Under the pieces are notes generated by a model. That model was not told the origin of the DNA. It searched no databases and saw only the letters and a program-made list of their open reading frames with translations. From Alphaproteobacteria bacterium (GTDB taxonomy: Bacteria; Pseudomonadota; Alphaproteobacteria; Rickettsiales; UBA8987): 35,902 bases of DNA. How positions within the stretch are numbered: the first letter of the stretch is position 1; the number at the start of each line of letters is the position of its first letter. Below, piece after piece: positions 24,813-33,319 of the stretch. The stretch lies in NCBI GenBank assembly GCA_030429625.1, contig JAUIFA010000008.1:1-35902 (forward strand), given 5' to 3'. The position numbers and the translations under genes are program-made.

Positions 24813-25601
24813 ATGTCGCCTATAAAAATAAAACCACCCCAAACTATCCTTATCACTGGCGCTAATAGCGGCTTGGGTAAAGCTCTGGCCATAGGCTATG
24901 CTGCGCCCGGAATCAATCTGTGTCTTGGTGCGCGGGATGAGGAACGTCTGAGAGAAGTTGCCGCCTTATGCAGAACAAAGGGCGCTTATGTGAAAGCTGA
25001 TACAATCGACGTCACCAATAAACTAAAAATGGCACAGTGGATAAACGATTGTGACGCAACCTTTAAAATTGATCTGGTTATTGCCAATGCTGGGATTTCT
25101 GCCGGCACTGCCAGCCATAAAAATAATAGTGGAGAAAGCCCCCAACAAGTACGGGATATCTTTGCTGTGAATATGGACGGAGTTCTCAATACTATACTAC
25201 CTACCATCCATAAAATGCAGGGAAGAAAATCTGGCCAGATTGCTATCCTTAGTTCGCTAGCGTCTTTCCGTGGTATGCCAAGCTGTCCGGCTTATTCAGC
25301 CAGCAAAGCCGCAATCCGTGCCTATGGAGAAGGATTGCGTGGACAATTGAGAGAACATCATATTGGAGTCACGGTTGTTTGCCCAGGCTATATCAAAACC
25401 CCAATGACAGACGTAAACCAATTTCCTATGCCACTGCTGATGGAGGCAGAAAAAGCCGCCCAGATTATCATCAAGAAATTAGCTAAAAACCCAGCCCGCA
25501 TTGCCTTCCCCAAACGTTTTTATTGGCTGATAAGTTTTCTTGGCTTTTTACCACCATGGATGACTGACCCCCTCTTCAATCGCCTACCTAAAAAAGGCTG
25601 A
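24813..25601 (+). CDS. Short-chain dehydrogenase/reductase family protein
   Basis: This 262-residue oxidoreductase has the classical SDR marks: cofactor motif TGANSGLGK (15-23), NAG (92-94), an active-site serine around 147-148 in AILSSLA, and YSASK (161-165) with Y161 and K165. The basic residue in GARDE after the second strand suggests NADP(H). The C-terminal part (about 235-262, RFYWLISFLGFLPPWMTD) is hydrophobic and may associate with membrane, as in SDRs acting on lipid-like substrates. The substrate is unknown. The Shine-Dalgarno is weak. It stands alone, divergent from gmk and convergent with the AsmA-like gene. Confidence 0.9.
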   Translation: MSPIKIKPPQTILITGANSGLGKALAIGYAAPGINLCLGARDEERLREVAALCRTKGAYVKADTIDVTNKLKMAQWINDCDATFKIDLVIANAGISAGTASHKNNSGESPQQVRDIFAVNMDGVLNTILPTIHKMQGRKSGQIAILSSLASFRGMPSCPAYSASKAAIRAYGEGLRGQLREHHIGVTVVCPGYIKTPMTDVNQFPMPLLMEAEKAAQIIIKKLAKNPARIAFPKRFYWLISFLGFLPPWMTDPLFNRLPKKG

Positions 25602-25632
25602 AGCCCCCCAAACGTTTTTATATATTTTTAAA

Positions 25633-28600
25633 TTAGCCGGTACGGCTGAAGAAAATATCTTTCCAGTAATCAATAACAGTTTCCTCGCTCCACTCTACCT
25701 CAGGATCTAAAATATTACCCTTGATTTCCATGGTTAAAGGAATGTCTTTTACCAAAGCACGAATCCACATATCCGATTTTAAATCCATTTCCCAAGTTGG
25801 TAAATCAATCCGTCCGGTGATTGTGGCTTTACTGAAAGCCTTATCAGTAACATAAGCGTTACTAAACAAAGCACTGCCATTAATGAATTTTAGCTGCCCG
25901 GAAATATAATCTACCCCGACATAGCCTTTACTAAGACCAATTTTTGTCCAGTATTTTGCCTCTTTGGCCGTATTGAGTGTTCCAATACGTTCCGAAAGAA
26001 GTTTAAAGTTTGCCCCCTTAAACACTGTACCACGTAAAGCAAATTGCATCTTACCTTCAAGAGAGCTTACCCACTCCCTCATATTAAAGCCATTCATGCG
26101 AATTGTCCCAGTAGAACTAAAACGACCCACCATATTTTTACCGTTACCAAAGAATTTATCGGCAAATTTGCGTAAGTCCATATTTTTTGCACTCACCGTT
26201 ACATTAAGGTCAGGACGTGATTCAATATCCATGTAACCTTCAAGCTTCAAAGTGCCATCAAATATATTACCCCTAATACGCTCAAATGATAGCCTGTTAT
26301 CCGCCACCTTAAACTTACCCCATATGTTTTCTACTGTATATCTAGGGCTAATAATCTTATTAATTTTAAAATCCATCATCCCATTAAAGATGCTAAATAA
26401 TGTTAAATTAAAGGTATGATTCGAAAAATATGCAGGATTCTTTGCTGCTTCCGCTTCCTCTACGGTATCTTTAATGTCGAGTATCTTTTTATACACGTCA
26501 ACATCGAGTTCATCAATACGCAGCCGAGTGTCCACAATGGGGGTTAGTTTGGAATTATCTATTTCCATATCAAAATCCACCGCACCATTTCCCAGAATAA
26601 AGTTTAGTCCTGAAAAACTAAATTTTGTATCCACATAATTTAATTGGCCGGTAAGGTCTTTGATTTCCTGATCGTTAAACATCAAACGCTTAATATCAAG
26701 ATCCACATTGAATTTATCGTAGACAACACCAAGACGTCTTATCCAGTCAAAAAACGCATAATTTTTTATGCCTTTACGAATCACCGAGTCATCACGCTCA
26801 AAATGAGTATCAAACAACCGACTTGCATCAAACTCTTTGGCTTTAATGTCCAGATTAACAATCATTTTATTTTCTTTGGACAAAGAAAGGCTTTTATCTT
26901 TTCTTGAAATACTTAAATTTCCGGTAACATCAAAACCATCACCCGAGATAGAATAATTATTTAAGAATATGTCATCACCAGCAATAGAAAATTCTGAACT
27001 AAAATTAAAAATATCCTGTGTACTCTTATTGAGAATATCCTCTCTTAAATTTACCCAACCAAGAAGGTTCTTGCCTAATTTGCCCTTCGTTTTTACAGAC
27101 CCCATAAACAATTTCTCATTGGTATTTTTGTCTGTTTGTAGCGCACCGTTTAGGATAATGTCCATATCACCGGAAACACTCTTAAACTTCATCATCCGGA
27201 TGGTGATTTTATCCCGATTGAATATGCCATCCACTCCGATATTACTGTATATGTCTCCGTCGTATTTCAAGTTATCGACTTTTGCATTAATATCAAAAAC
27301 AGTGTCAGACGGCATTCTGTTTAAAAATTTACTAAACGTAATGGCAGTGGTTTTTTCTTCGTCCTCATAATACTCCTCAATACCTTTATCCCGATCAAGA
27401 TCAACATTCTTTACATCAAGATTAACCTTCGCCTGCGTAATATTAGAAATTTCAGCATCTAAGGATAAGGTCGCGTTCAACTTATCTGAAGTTACTTCCA
27501 AATTATTTGATTTAAGAATATTATCGGTAAGGCTTAAATCACCCTTTATGTTACCATATTCTCCAGACAGAAACGCATATGCCACACGGCTTGAAAGGCT
27601 TTCATCACCGTTATTAAACAGGTTTGATGGCTTATCTTCACCGCTATTATTAACCCGTCCAACAACATCTCCCTGAACATTGAGCCTATCATTGTTATAC
27701 ACAACATCTGCCGCATAGCTCACATCAAAACTACTGCCTTGCAAAGAAAATAATAAGTTTGATGGTTCCTTATCCGTTATTTTCGTCAATAAAAATTCGT
27801 AGGAAATATCTGCCTTACTCTTCTCCGAACCAAGCACACCGCTTATATCAAACGGACCATAATAAGAGCCAGCCGACACATTAGAACTCTGAAGGGAAAC
27901 CGATCTTTCTGTTGGGCTAATTTTATTACCGGTTAAAAGAGTAATTTGAGCATTGGAAAGTATAAGGCTATTAACATCAACATATTGGCTAAAAATATCT
28001 TCTATTTTAAAAACCCTACGTCTTGATTGCTCTATATCAAAATTCCAGTTAGGCTCTTCTTCATTAAAATATTCCAAATATATTTTTGGCCGGATAAATT
28101 CCATACGCACAATGCTGACACTACCAAAGATAAGTTTAAACAAGGAAGGAGTTAACCTTACCTCCTCCACCTCAAGCATGTTGGTGCTAATGCCCGTTCT
28201 TGCGTTTCTAAACTTAATGTCTTTAAATATAAATTGTGGTGGGAAAGGCACGTAATCAATGTCACCATCAATCCTGAGTTCCCTGTCCGTTGCATCACGT
28301 ACAATCTTCTGCAATTCCCCGCGATTGGATTCAATGTTAATCAATGTAATCGTTGCGTAAACCAACGAGGCCATCATCAAACCAACGATGAACAACAAAA
28401 CCTTTCCTATACGAGATTTTGCTTTCTCATATTTTTCCATTCGGATGATTTGTTGTGTTCTTCTGGCGACATTAAGGGTAGAACTTCCAGCTTCTTTGAC
28501 AGATTTATAAAACTTTTTCTTTTTAATACGGGCAGCTCTTTTTCTTTTTTTGTCTTCTTTCTTAGAAATATTACTGACCAAAATACTGTCAAAATCACCA

Positions 28601-29001
28601 TACTCACGGTTATGTGCATCTGGTGCTTTACTCACACCGTACGATATGGCATTATCTTCCTGATCTGAAGCAGATTTTTCTTTATTGTTTTTATCAAAAA
28701 CCGCGGGTTTTATTTCTTTAGGAGCGTCCGTTTTCTCGTAAATATCAACATCAATATTCTCTGCAATGCTATGTGCAGTATGATCTTCTTCCCCGGAAAC
28801 ATTTTCCACAACCGCAGCACCCGCACGCTCAAGCCGGTTTTTTTCTATTTCCTCTTCTTTTTTCTGCTTCTGTTTTTCAAGCTCTGACTTGGTGACAATC
28901 TCCTCATGCTCAATCTCATCAAGCGTTGAGGAAAGTATTTCACTTAGCTCAAGACCAACCTGATCGTCATCCAACATAGATTCTTTATCATCAAGTGACA
29001 T
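25633..29001 (-). CDS. Large AsmA family protein with cytoplasmic N-terminal extension
   Basis: AsmA-like proteins are inner-membrane-anchored, mostly periplasmic, and are now linked to moving phospholipids between membranes. The single membrane helix is at about 198-222. After it comes family-typical text, with RELRIDGDIDYVPFPPQFIFKD near 244-265, a long beta-rich repeat region, and an AsmA C-terminal part (about 930-1100) with GTVFKGANFKLLSERIGTL and a DLPTWEMDLKS stretch. At 1122 residues it is a long member. Unusual is the roughly 195-residue cytoplasmic N-terminus: acidic, with a charged coiled-coil patch (about 36-60) and a strongly basic stretch (about 148-166) just before the helix. 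It diverges from ctrA across 408 nt. Confidence 0.85.
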   Translation of the reverse strand: MSLDDKESMLDDDQVGLELSEILSSTLDEIEHEEIVTKSELEKQKQKKEEEIEKNRLERAGAAVVENVSGEEDHTAHSIAENIDVDIYEKTDAPKEIKPAVFDKNNKEKSASDQEDNAISYGVSKAPDAHNREYGDFDSILVSNISKKEDKKRKRAARIKKKKFYKSVKEAGSSTLNVARRTQQIIRMEKYEKAKSRIGKVLLFIVGLMMASLVYATITLINIESNRGELQKIVRDATDRELRIDGDIDYVPFPPQFIFKDIKFRNARTGISTNMLEVEEVRLTPSLFKLIFGSVSIVRMEFIRPKIYLEYFNEEEPNWNFDIEQSRRRVFKIEDIFSQYVDVNSLILSNAQITLLTGNKISPTERSVSLQSSNVSAGSYYGPFDISGVLGSEKSKADISYEFLLTKITDKEPSNLLFSLQGSSFDVSYAADVVYNNDRLNVQGDVVGRVNNSGEDKPSNLFNNGDESLSSRVAYAFLSGEYGNIKGDLSLTDNILKSNNLEVTSDKLNATLSLDAEISNITQAKVNLDVKNVDLDRDKGIEEYYEDEEKTTAITFSKFLNRMPSDTVFDINAKVDNLKYDGDIYSNIGVDGIFNRDKITIRMMKFKSVSGDMDIILNGALQTDKNTNEKLFMGSVKTKGKLGKNLLGWVNLREDILNKSTQDIFNFSSEFSIAGDDIFLNNYSISGDGFDVTGNLSISRKDKSLSLSKENKMIVNLDIKAKEFDASRLFDTHFERDDSVIRKGIKNYAFFDWIRRLGVVYDKFNVDLDIKRLMFNDQEIKDLTGQLNYVDTKFSFSGLNFILGNGAVDFDMEIDNSKLTPIVDTRLRIDELDVDVYKKILDIKDTVEEAEAAKNPAYFSNHTFNLTLFSIFNGMMDFKINKIISPRYTVENIWGKFKVADNRLSFERIRGNIFDGTLKLEGYMDIESRPDLNVTVSAKNMDLRKFADKFFGNGKNMVGRFSSTGTIRMNGFNMREWVSSLEGKMQFALRGTVFKGANFKLLSERIGTLNTAKEAKYWTKIGLSKGYVGVDYISGQLKFINGSALFSNAYVTDKAFSKATITGRIDLPTWEMDLKSDMWIRALVKDIPLTMEIKGNILDPEVEWSEETVIDYWKDIFFSRTG

Positions 29002-29111
29002 AGTATCTCTTTAAAACCTATTAAAAATAAAATATATTAAACCCAGTCATCATAATGATATTCTATGATTTGTATAGTATTTTATGCCACTGTAATATAT
29101 TTGTAATATAA

Positions 29112-29168
29112 GGTAAAAATATTAACTATTTACCCCCACAAACTTACCATACAGCAACGAAAGGTAAG
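29112..29168. promoter_or_regulatory. Four alternating GGTAA/TTACC half-sites
   Basis: GGTAAA (29112-29117) and TTTACC (29129-29134) form one inverted pair, CTTACC (29143-29148) and GGTAAG (29163-29168) a second, in mirror orientation. They lie between the AsmA-like gene and the ctrA TTAA array. The arrangement looks like an operator for a dimeric regulator, but no family can be named. Confidence 0.3.
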
Positions 29169-29250
29169 TATTGCATTTTGGCCATTTATACGGTATACAC
29201 AACCTTCAAAGCCGTATTTATTTATGTTCATTTATTGCCTTACTAATATA

Positions 29251-29317
29251 TTAACAAATTATTAATTGACATTTCCTAATTATTAATAAATATTAATAAA
29301 GATTAATTAAAGATTAA
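29251..29317 (+). promoter_or_regulatory. Array of TTAA half-sites upstream of ctrA (CtrA boxes)
   Basis: TTAA occurs at 29251, 29262, 29283, 29293, 29303 and 29314, so neighbouring copies are 10-11 nt apart, with one gap of 21. Two pairs match the known CtrA box TTAA-N7-TTAA exactly: 29251-29265 and 29303-29317. A consensus -35, TTGACA (29266-29271), directly follows the first box. In Caulobacter CtrA both activates and represses its own gene through such boxes; autoregulation here is inference. The wider 408-nt gap (29002-29409) is very AT-rich. I see no GANTC methylation site in it. Confidence 0.6.
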
Positions 29318-29409
29318 TATTTACATTTTAATTTAAATATGATAAAATTTTACCAATATTATTGTTTAGTAAGGAACAATAACTGAATTTTTTATTTTTG
29401 GAGTTTTTC

Positions 29410-30123
29410 ATGCGTATACTTCTTGTTGAGGATGATCCGTCTACATCTCGCTCTATAGAGCTTGCACTTGCTGCCGAAGGCATTGTGTGTGATACTGCTG
29501 CTCTTGGTGAGGAAGGCTTGGAGCTAGGACAAATTTATGATTACGATCTTGTCATACTAGACATGATGTTACCAGACATTGATGGCTTTGAGGTACTGAG
29601 ACGCTTCCGGGCAAATTCAATTAAAACTCCTGTGCTGATTCTTTCTGGGCTTACCGGCTCAGACAGTAAAATCAAAGGTCTTGGTATTGGTGCGGACGAT
29701 TATGTGACTAAGCCATTTAATCGTGGTGAATTAGTAGCACGTATACAAGCGATTGTTCGTCGCTCAAAAGGTCATTCGGAGTCTACGGTTCGTTGTGGAA
29801 AATTAAGCATTAACCTTGATGAACGTACTGTTGAAGTAGATGGTAAACAGTTACACTTAACAGGCAAAGAATATAGTATTCTTGAGCTTTTAATGCTCCG
29901 CAAAGGCACTCCTCTTAAAAAGGAAATGTTCTTAAACCATCTATACGGTGGAATTGATGAGCCTGAGTTAAAAATTATTGACGTGTTTATCTGCAAACTT
30001 CGCAAGAAAATACAGGTAGCTTCTGGTGGCGACAACTACATTGAAACATTGTGGGGGCGTGGCTACATTCTTCGTGATCCTAGCGAAGTGGAAATGTCTG
30101 AAAAAGAAACAGTGGACGCGTAG
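29410..30123 (+). CDS. ctrA: Cell cycle response regulator CtrA
   Basis: CtrA is the master transcription factor of the alphaproteobacterial cell cycle, phosphorylated through CckA-ChpT. The receiver domain starts [20 protein letters not shown] and has the phospho-acceptor D51 in [10 protein letters not shown] and K101 in YVTKPF. The OmpR-type DNA-binding domain has [47 protein letters not shown] and [12 protein letters not shown], closely matching CtrA as I know it. The ATG at 29410 has GGAG 6 nt upstream; a TTG four codons earlier is rejected. The 237 residues are slightly longer than Caulobacter CtrA and end in TVDA, not the Ala-Ala degron. A TTAA array lies upstream. The next gene is a SixA-like phosphatase. 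Confidence 0.95.
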   Translation: MRILLVEDDPSTSRSIELALAAEGIVCDTAALGEEGLELGQIYDYDLVILDMMLPDIDGFEVLRRFRANSIKTPVLILSGLTGSDSKIKGLGIGADDYVTKPFNRGELVARIQAIVRRSKGHSESTVRCGKLSINLDERTVEVDGKQLHLTGKEYSILELLMLRKGTPLKKEMFLNHLYGGIDEPELKIIDVFICKLRKKIQVASGGDNYIETLWGRGYILRDPSEVEMSEKETVDA

Positions 30124-30169
30124 CATATTTACTATGTTGCTCTAAACACAATATTATCGCGGGGGAAAA

Positions 30170-30694
30170 ATGAAGCGATTATTTGTTCTTAGGCACTCCA
30201 AAGCCGGGCAGACAAATAAAAAAATTCTTGCTGACCATGAACGCCCTTTGACACAAAAAGGCGTTGAGGTTGCCCATCTGACAGGGCAATATATGCACAA
30301 TTGCAACTATCATCCTGATCATATTGTCACCTCAAACGCAACACGAGCAATTGAAACTGGTGACATTGTTTTGCAATATCTTCCGGACAATATAGAGCGA
30401 GAAGTCAGTACAAAGCTTTATTTGGCCGATTCTGACGATATTTTTAAATTCATAAACGGTTTTGTTGAAGATTCTGTGAGTAACCTTCTTATCATTGGTC
30501 ACAACCCTGGCCTACACTATTTTGCTATGGACTTAGCCGGATCGGGCGATAAAAAGAAATTCCGTGAAATGCGTACAAACTTTCCACCACGCTCTCTGGC
30601 CGTATATAACATTGATGTCACCAGCTGGGCAGACGTAACTTCGCAATCGGGCGAGTTAATTGATTTCCATATTACCACCGCTAAATCCGTATAA
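30170..30694 (+). CDS. SixA-like phosphohistidine phosphatase (histidine phosphatase family)
   Basis: The 174-residue protein is a compact member of the histidine phosphatase superfamily. R8 and H9 in VLRHSKAG, R59 in SNATRAIETG and H111 in IIGHNPG make up the catalytic set; the short form without an inserted cap resembles SixA. In E. coli SixA removes phosphate from histidine of a phosphorelay or PTS protein. It lies 46 nt after ctrA on the same strand, so a role in dampening a phosphorelay is tempting but only inferred. GGGGG about 5 nt before the ATG is a strong ribosome binding site. It converges on hdaA. Confidence 0.85.
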   Translation: MKRLFVLRHSKAGQTNKKILADHERPLTQKGVEVAHLTGQYMHNCNYHPDHIVTSNATRAIETGDIVLQYLPDNIEREVSTKLYLADSDDIFKFINGFVEDSVSNLLIIGHNPGLHYFAMDLAGSGDKKKFREMRTNFPPRSLAVYNIDVTSWADVTSQSGELIDFHITTAKSV

Positions 30695-30715
30695 AACCTA
30701 CAGAAATAAACCTAC

Positions 30716-31354
30716 CTACAATATGTCCCGAATCAATGGGATGGTAATATTACGTTTTTCTTCTAGAGATTTGTTATCTATTTTTTCTACCAACATTTGC
30801 ACTGCAGAAAACGAACGCTCAACTCTGGCAATGATATAATCAATGGCTTCAATACTGATGGATAATTGGCGATCTGAAAAATTTTTTAGAAGAAACATCC
30901 GCAATAATTCATCGTCTGGCGCACCAATGGCAATGGATGTCATTGCCGAAAGTCTAGATCTTAAATCTGCTAATTTAATTGTATTCTGTGCTGGAGAGTT
31001 TTTATCTGTTACCAATAAAAATCCTCCTGATTGTTGTATTACATTGTAAATATGGAAAAGAGCATTTTCGTCTTTTAACTCTGAAATATTTTCAATAATA
31101 TAAGCTTTAGATCCATCCACACCCTCAACAACCAACTCTTTGGAATTTAGAAACTGTGCTTGGCTCATGTTCTGCCATATGTTGGCCAGATGGGTTTTTC
31201 CACATTTATGTTCTCCGTATAAAAATAGGAAATGTGTCTGCCATTGTGGCCATGCACTAATGTAATCAAACGCTTCCTGATTAGACGAAGACACAAAGAA
31301 ATTATCTCTGGCATAATCTGGATCATGCGTAAAATCTAAGGCAATCTGCCCCAT
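30716..31354 (-). CDS. hdaA: DnaA regulatory inactivator HdaA
   Basis: HdaA binds the sliding clamp and stimulates ATP hydrolysis by DnaA, preventing over-initiation. I start it at the ATG at 31354, 1 nt after the upstream gene's stop, giving 212 residues. The frame continues upstream inside the permease gene but the family starts here. The N-terminal QIALDF (3-8) is a clamp-binding motif. The AAA+ core has a Walker A-like GEHKCGKTHLA (47-57), a degenerate Walker B (AYIIENISEL), and a sensor-2-like C-terminal part. It is the last gene of a run with a DUF2066-like protein and a PerM-type permease, a grouping I know from other alphaproteobacteria. It converges on ctrA-sixA. Confidence 0.9.
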   Translation of the reverse strand: MGQIALDFTHDPDYARDNFFVSSSNQEAFDYISAWPQWQTHFLFLYGEHKCGKTHLANIWQNMSQAQFLNSKELVVEGVDGSKAYIIENISELKDENALFHIYNVIQQSGGFLLVTDKNSPAQNTIKLADLRSRLSAMTSIAIGAPDDELLRMFLLKNFSDRQLSISIEAIDYIIARVERSFSAVQMLVEKIDNKSLEEKRNITIPLIRDIL

Positions 31355-31355
31355 A

Positions 31356-32459
31356 TCAACCCTTTTTGTTTGATTTTTTCGCGGCAGTTTTTTTGGTCTT
31401 TTTGCTACCATACAAACCACCATTAATATACAATCCTACGGCAAAGCGAGAGAGAACCCCCACCACAGCAGTTACCGGAATAGCAATAAGTACTCCAACG
31501 AACCCAAAGAGAGAGCCACCTGCGAGCAAGCCAAAAATAATCCAGACAGGATGTAAGCCAACCTTATCCCCAACCAATTTTGGAGTAACAAAATTACCCT
31601 CAATAAATTGGCCAACAACATACACCGCTATGACCGCACCTATGGATTGGATGTCTCCACCATATTGGAAAAGTGCTACGATAATGCCCGCTGTCATCCC
31701 AATAAACATGCCCACATAAGGGAGAAAAGCCAAAATCCCTGTAGCAATACCAATAAACATACCAAATTCAAGCCCAACGAAAGAAAGGCCAGCACCATAA
31801 AATACTGCCAACATCAAACACACATTGCTTTGTCCGCGAATAAAGCCAGAAAGGGTCTGATCAATAATGGAAAGTTGTTCACGAATTACTTTGGCATTAT
31901 CCCGAGGAAACCAGCTGTCTATCTTTGCGGTTATTCGATCCCAATCCCTAAGCAGAAAAAAAGATACGATAGGACTGATGAAAATCAGGGAAATCATATT
32001 AAGAAATGCTCCACCAGACTGTACTATGTTACCAAGTATGTCCCCGGCTACTTTTAGAATATTACCCGAATAACTGCTGATAATTTCCTTGGCCTTTTGC
32101 TCAGAATCAACCGGAAGAATCTCCATTGCTCTCTGATATAAATAACCATATTTTTCTTCTATCCACGCAACATAATCGGGGAACTTCGCTACGAAGGCTG
32201 CAAATTGATCAAACAATGCCGGCAAAACAAAAGCCGCCAGAATAATCACCACACCAAAGAATCCTAATATGATTGTTGCCGCACTGGCAGAACGTGATAA
32301 TCCAACTGTTTCAAGTTTATCTGCAGCAGGATCAAGAAAATATGCCACCAATAACGCCACAATAAATGGCAACAATATATTACTCACCGCGCATAAGAAA
32401 AAAATGACAGCAACACATAGCCCTATCCAAAAAATCGCCTTTTCTTTTATTCCAATCAT
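31356..32459 (-). CDS. AI-2E/PerM family permease
   Basis: The 367-residue polytopic protein has the AI-2E transporter family layout: two or three N-terminal helices (about 10-85), a more polar periplasmic part (about 90-150), and a block of helices with the family text FLPYVGMFIGMTAGIIVALFQYGG and VGQFIEGNFVTPKLVGDKVGLHP (about 250-320), followed by GLLAGGSLFGFVGVLIAIPVTAV. Substrates of the family are uncertain; members export signalling molecules or act as ion antiporters. The C-terminus is a lysine-rich tail (KKTKKTAAKKSNKKG). Its stop is 1 nt before hdaA and its start 1 nt after the DUF2066-like gene, so all three are tightly coupled. Confidence 0.9.
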   Translation of the reverse strand: MIGIKEKAIFWIGLCVAVIFFLCAVSNILLPFIVALLVAYFLDPAADKLETVGLSRSASAATIILGFFGVVIILAAFVLPALFDQFAAFVAKFPDYVAWIEEKYGYLYQRAMEILPVDSEQKAKEIISSYSGNILKVAGDILGNIVQSGGAFLNMISLIFISPIVSFFLLRDWDRITAKIDSWFPRDNAKVIREQLSIIDQTLSGFIRGQSNVCLMLAVFYGAGLSFVGLEFGMFIGIATGILAFLPYVGMFIGMTAGIIVALFQYGGDIQSIGAVIAVYVVGQFIEGNFVTPKLVGDKVGLHPVWIIFGLLAGGSLFGFVGVLIAIPVTAVVGVLSRFAVGLYINGGLYGSKKTKKTAAKKSNKKG

Positions 32460-32460
32460 A

Positions 32461-33246
32461 TTATTTAACCTTCAAATACCACTGATTATCCTGTTTAAAT
32501 ATTTTTATACCACCTGCGTCTAAAAGTCGTCTAAATTCTTCAATATTACCTTCATGGTATAATTCAACTTCAACATTATCGTAAGTAATCTCTTTGGTGG
32601 CAAAGGGTTTTATCATTTTAATTTTCTCTAAAATCTTTTTTACTCTCAACCAATCTGAAATATTGCCTACCTCAATTTTAGCCAAAAATGGTGTTATTTT
32701 TTTATAATCATCCAGCGGTAAAACTGTCTCTACTGCTTTTGGTATTTTATATGTTTTGCTTAATTTAAGCGCAGAATCATTGGCTGCACTGTAAAGCAGG
32801 CCGGCAATAGATTCCCCCGCAAGACGATTGTAAGTTAGTCGCTTGTTTGATAAATGGCTTGGGTCTAAAGTAGAAAGATACACATCAACCGTATAATCAT
32901 CAAAAACTGCTTTGGCCACAATCACCGACGACGACGCATATTTATCCATCATAAATAACAGCTTTTTTGTGTCCATATTTGCAATGTCTTTGATATCTAT
33001 AGCCGCTCGATCGCCCATATCTCCTTCAGGCAAAATAATGGGTAACTCGGGATGATTTTCTAACAATGTGTGCCATGCCATCATCCAATAATTTGAATTG
33101 TGCCACAGAATGGCCTGATCCCCATCGCTAAATATGGGTAAAATTAATATTTTACCTTCTCTGGGGTTCTCAAATGCATAACTGTTCGAGATCAATATGA
33201 CGCATATTGATAATGCCAGTAATAATGTTTTGAACACACGAACCAA
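32461..33246 (-). CDS. Secreted DUF2066-like protein
   Basis: The 261-residue protein begins with a clear signal peptide (hydrophobic core about 6-20, cut probably after SYA near 24), so it is periplasmic. The text ILILPIFSDGDQAILWHNSNYWMMAWHTL (33-61) resembles the start of the DUF2066 family, which has no known function. A middle alpha/beta part and a C-terminal part with VGNISDWLRVKKILEKI and a final FKQDNQWYLKV follow. The start is TTG with AAGGAG 6 nt before it; a GTG three codons on is an alternative. It heads the run with the permease and hdaA; its neighbours give no further clue. Confidence 0.75.
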   Translation of the reverse strand: MVRVFKTLLLALSICVILISNSYAFENPREGKILILPIFSDGDQAILWHNSNYWMMAWHTLLENHPELPIILPEGDMGDRAAIDIKDIANMDTKKLLFMMDKYASSSVIVAKAVFDDYTVDVYLSTLDPSHLSNKRLTYNRLAGESIAGLLYSAANDSALKLSKTYKIPKAVETVLPLDDYKKITPFLAKIEVGNISDWLRVKKILEKIKMIKPFATKEITYDNVEVELYHEGNIEEFRRLLDAGGIKIFKQDNQWYLKVK

Positions 33247-33319
33247 ACCACTCTCCTTCTTCTCGGTTCGCTAATATAACAGTGAGAAAGAAAAAGGAAA
33301 GGGGGTAAAATATAAAAAT

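Noticed and set aside
25590-25632. A terminator between the SDR and AsmA-like genes (GGCTTCAGCC followed by T6 on the minus strand)
   Set aside because: The stem is only 3 bp with a 4-nt loop, and in the minus direction it lies inside the end of the SDR gene; too weak to call.
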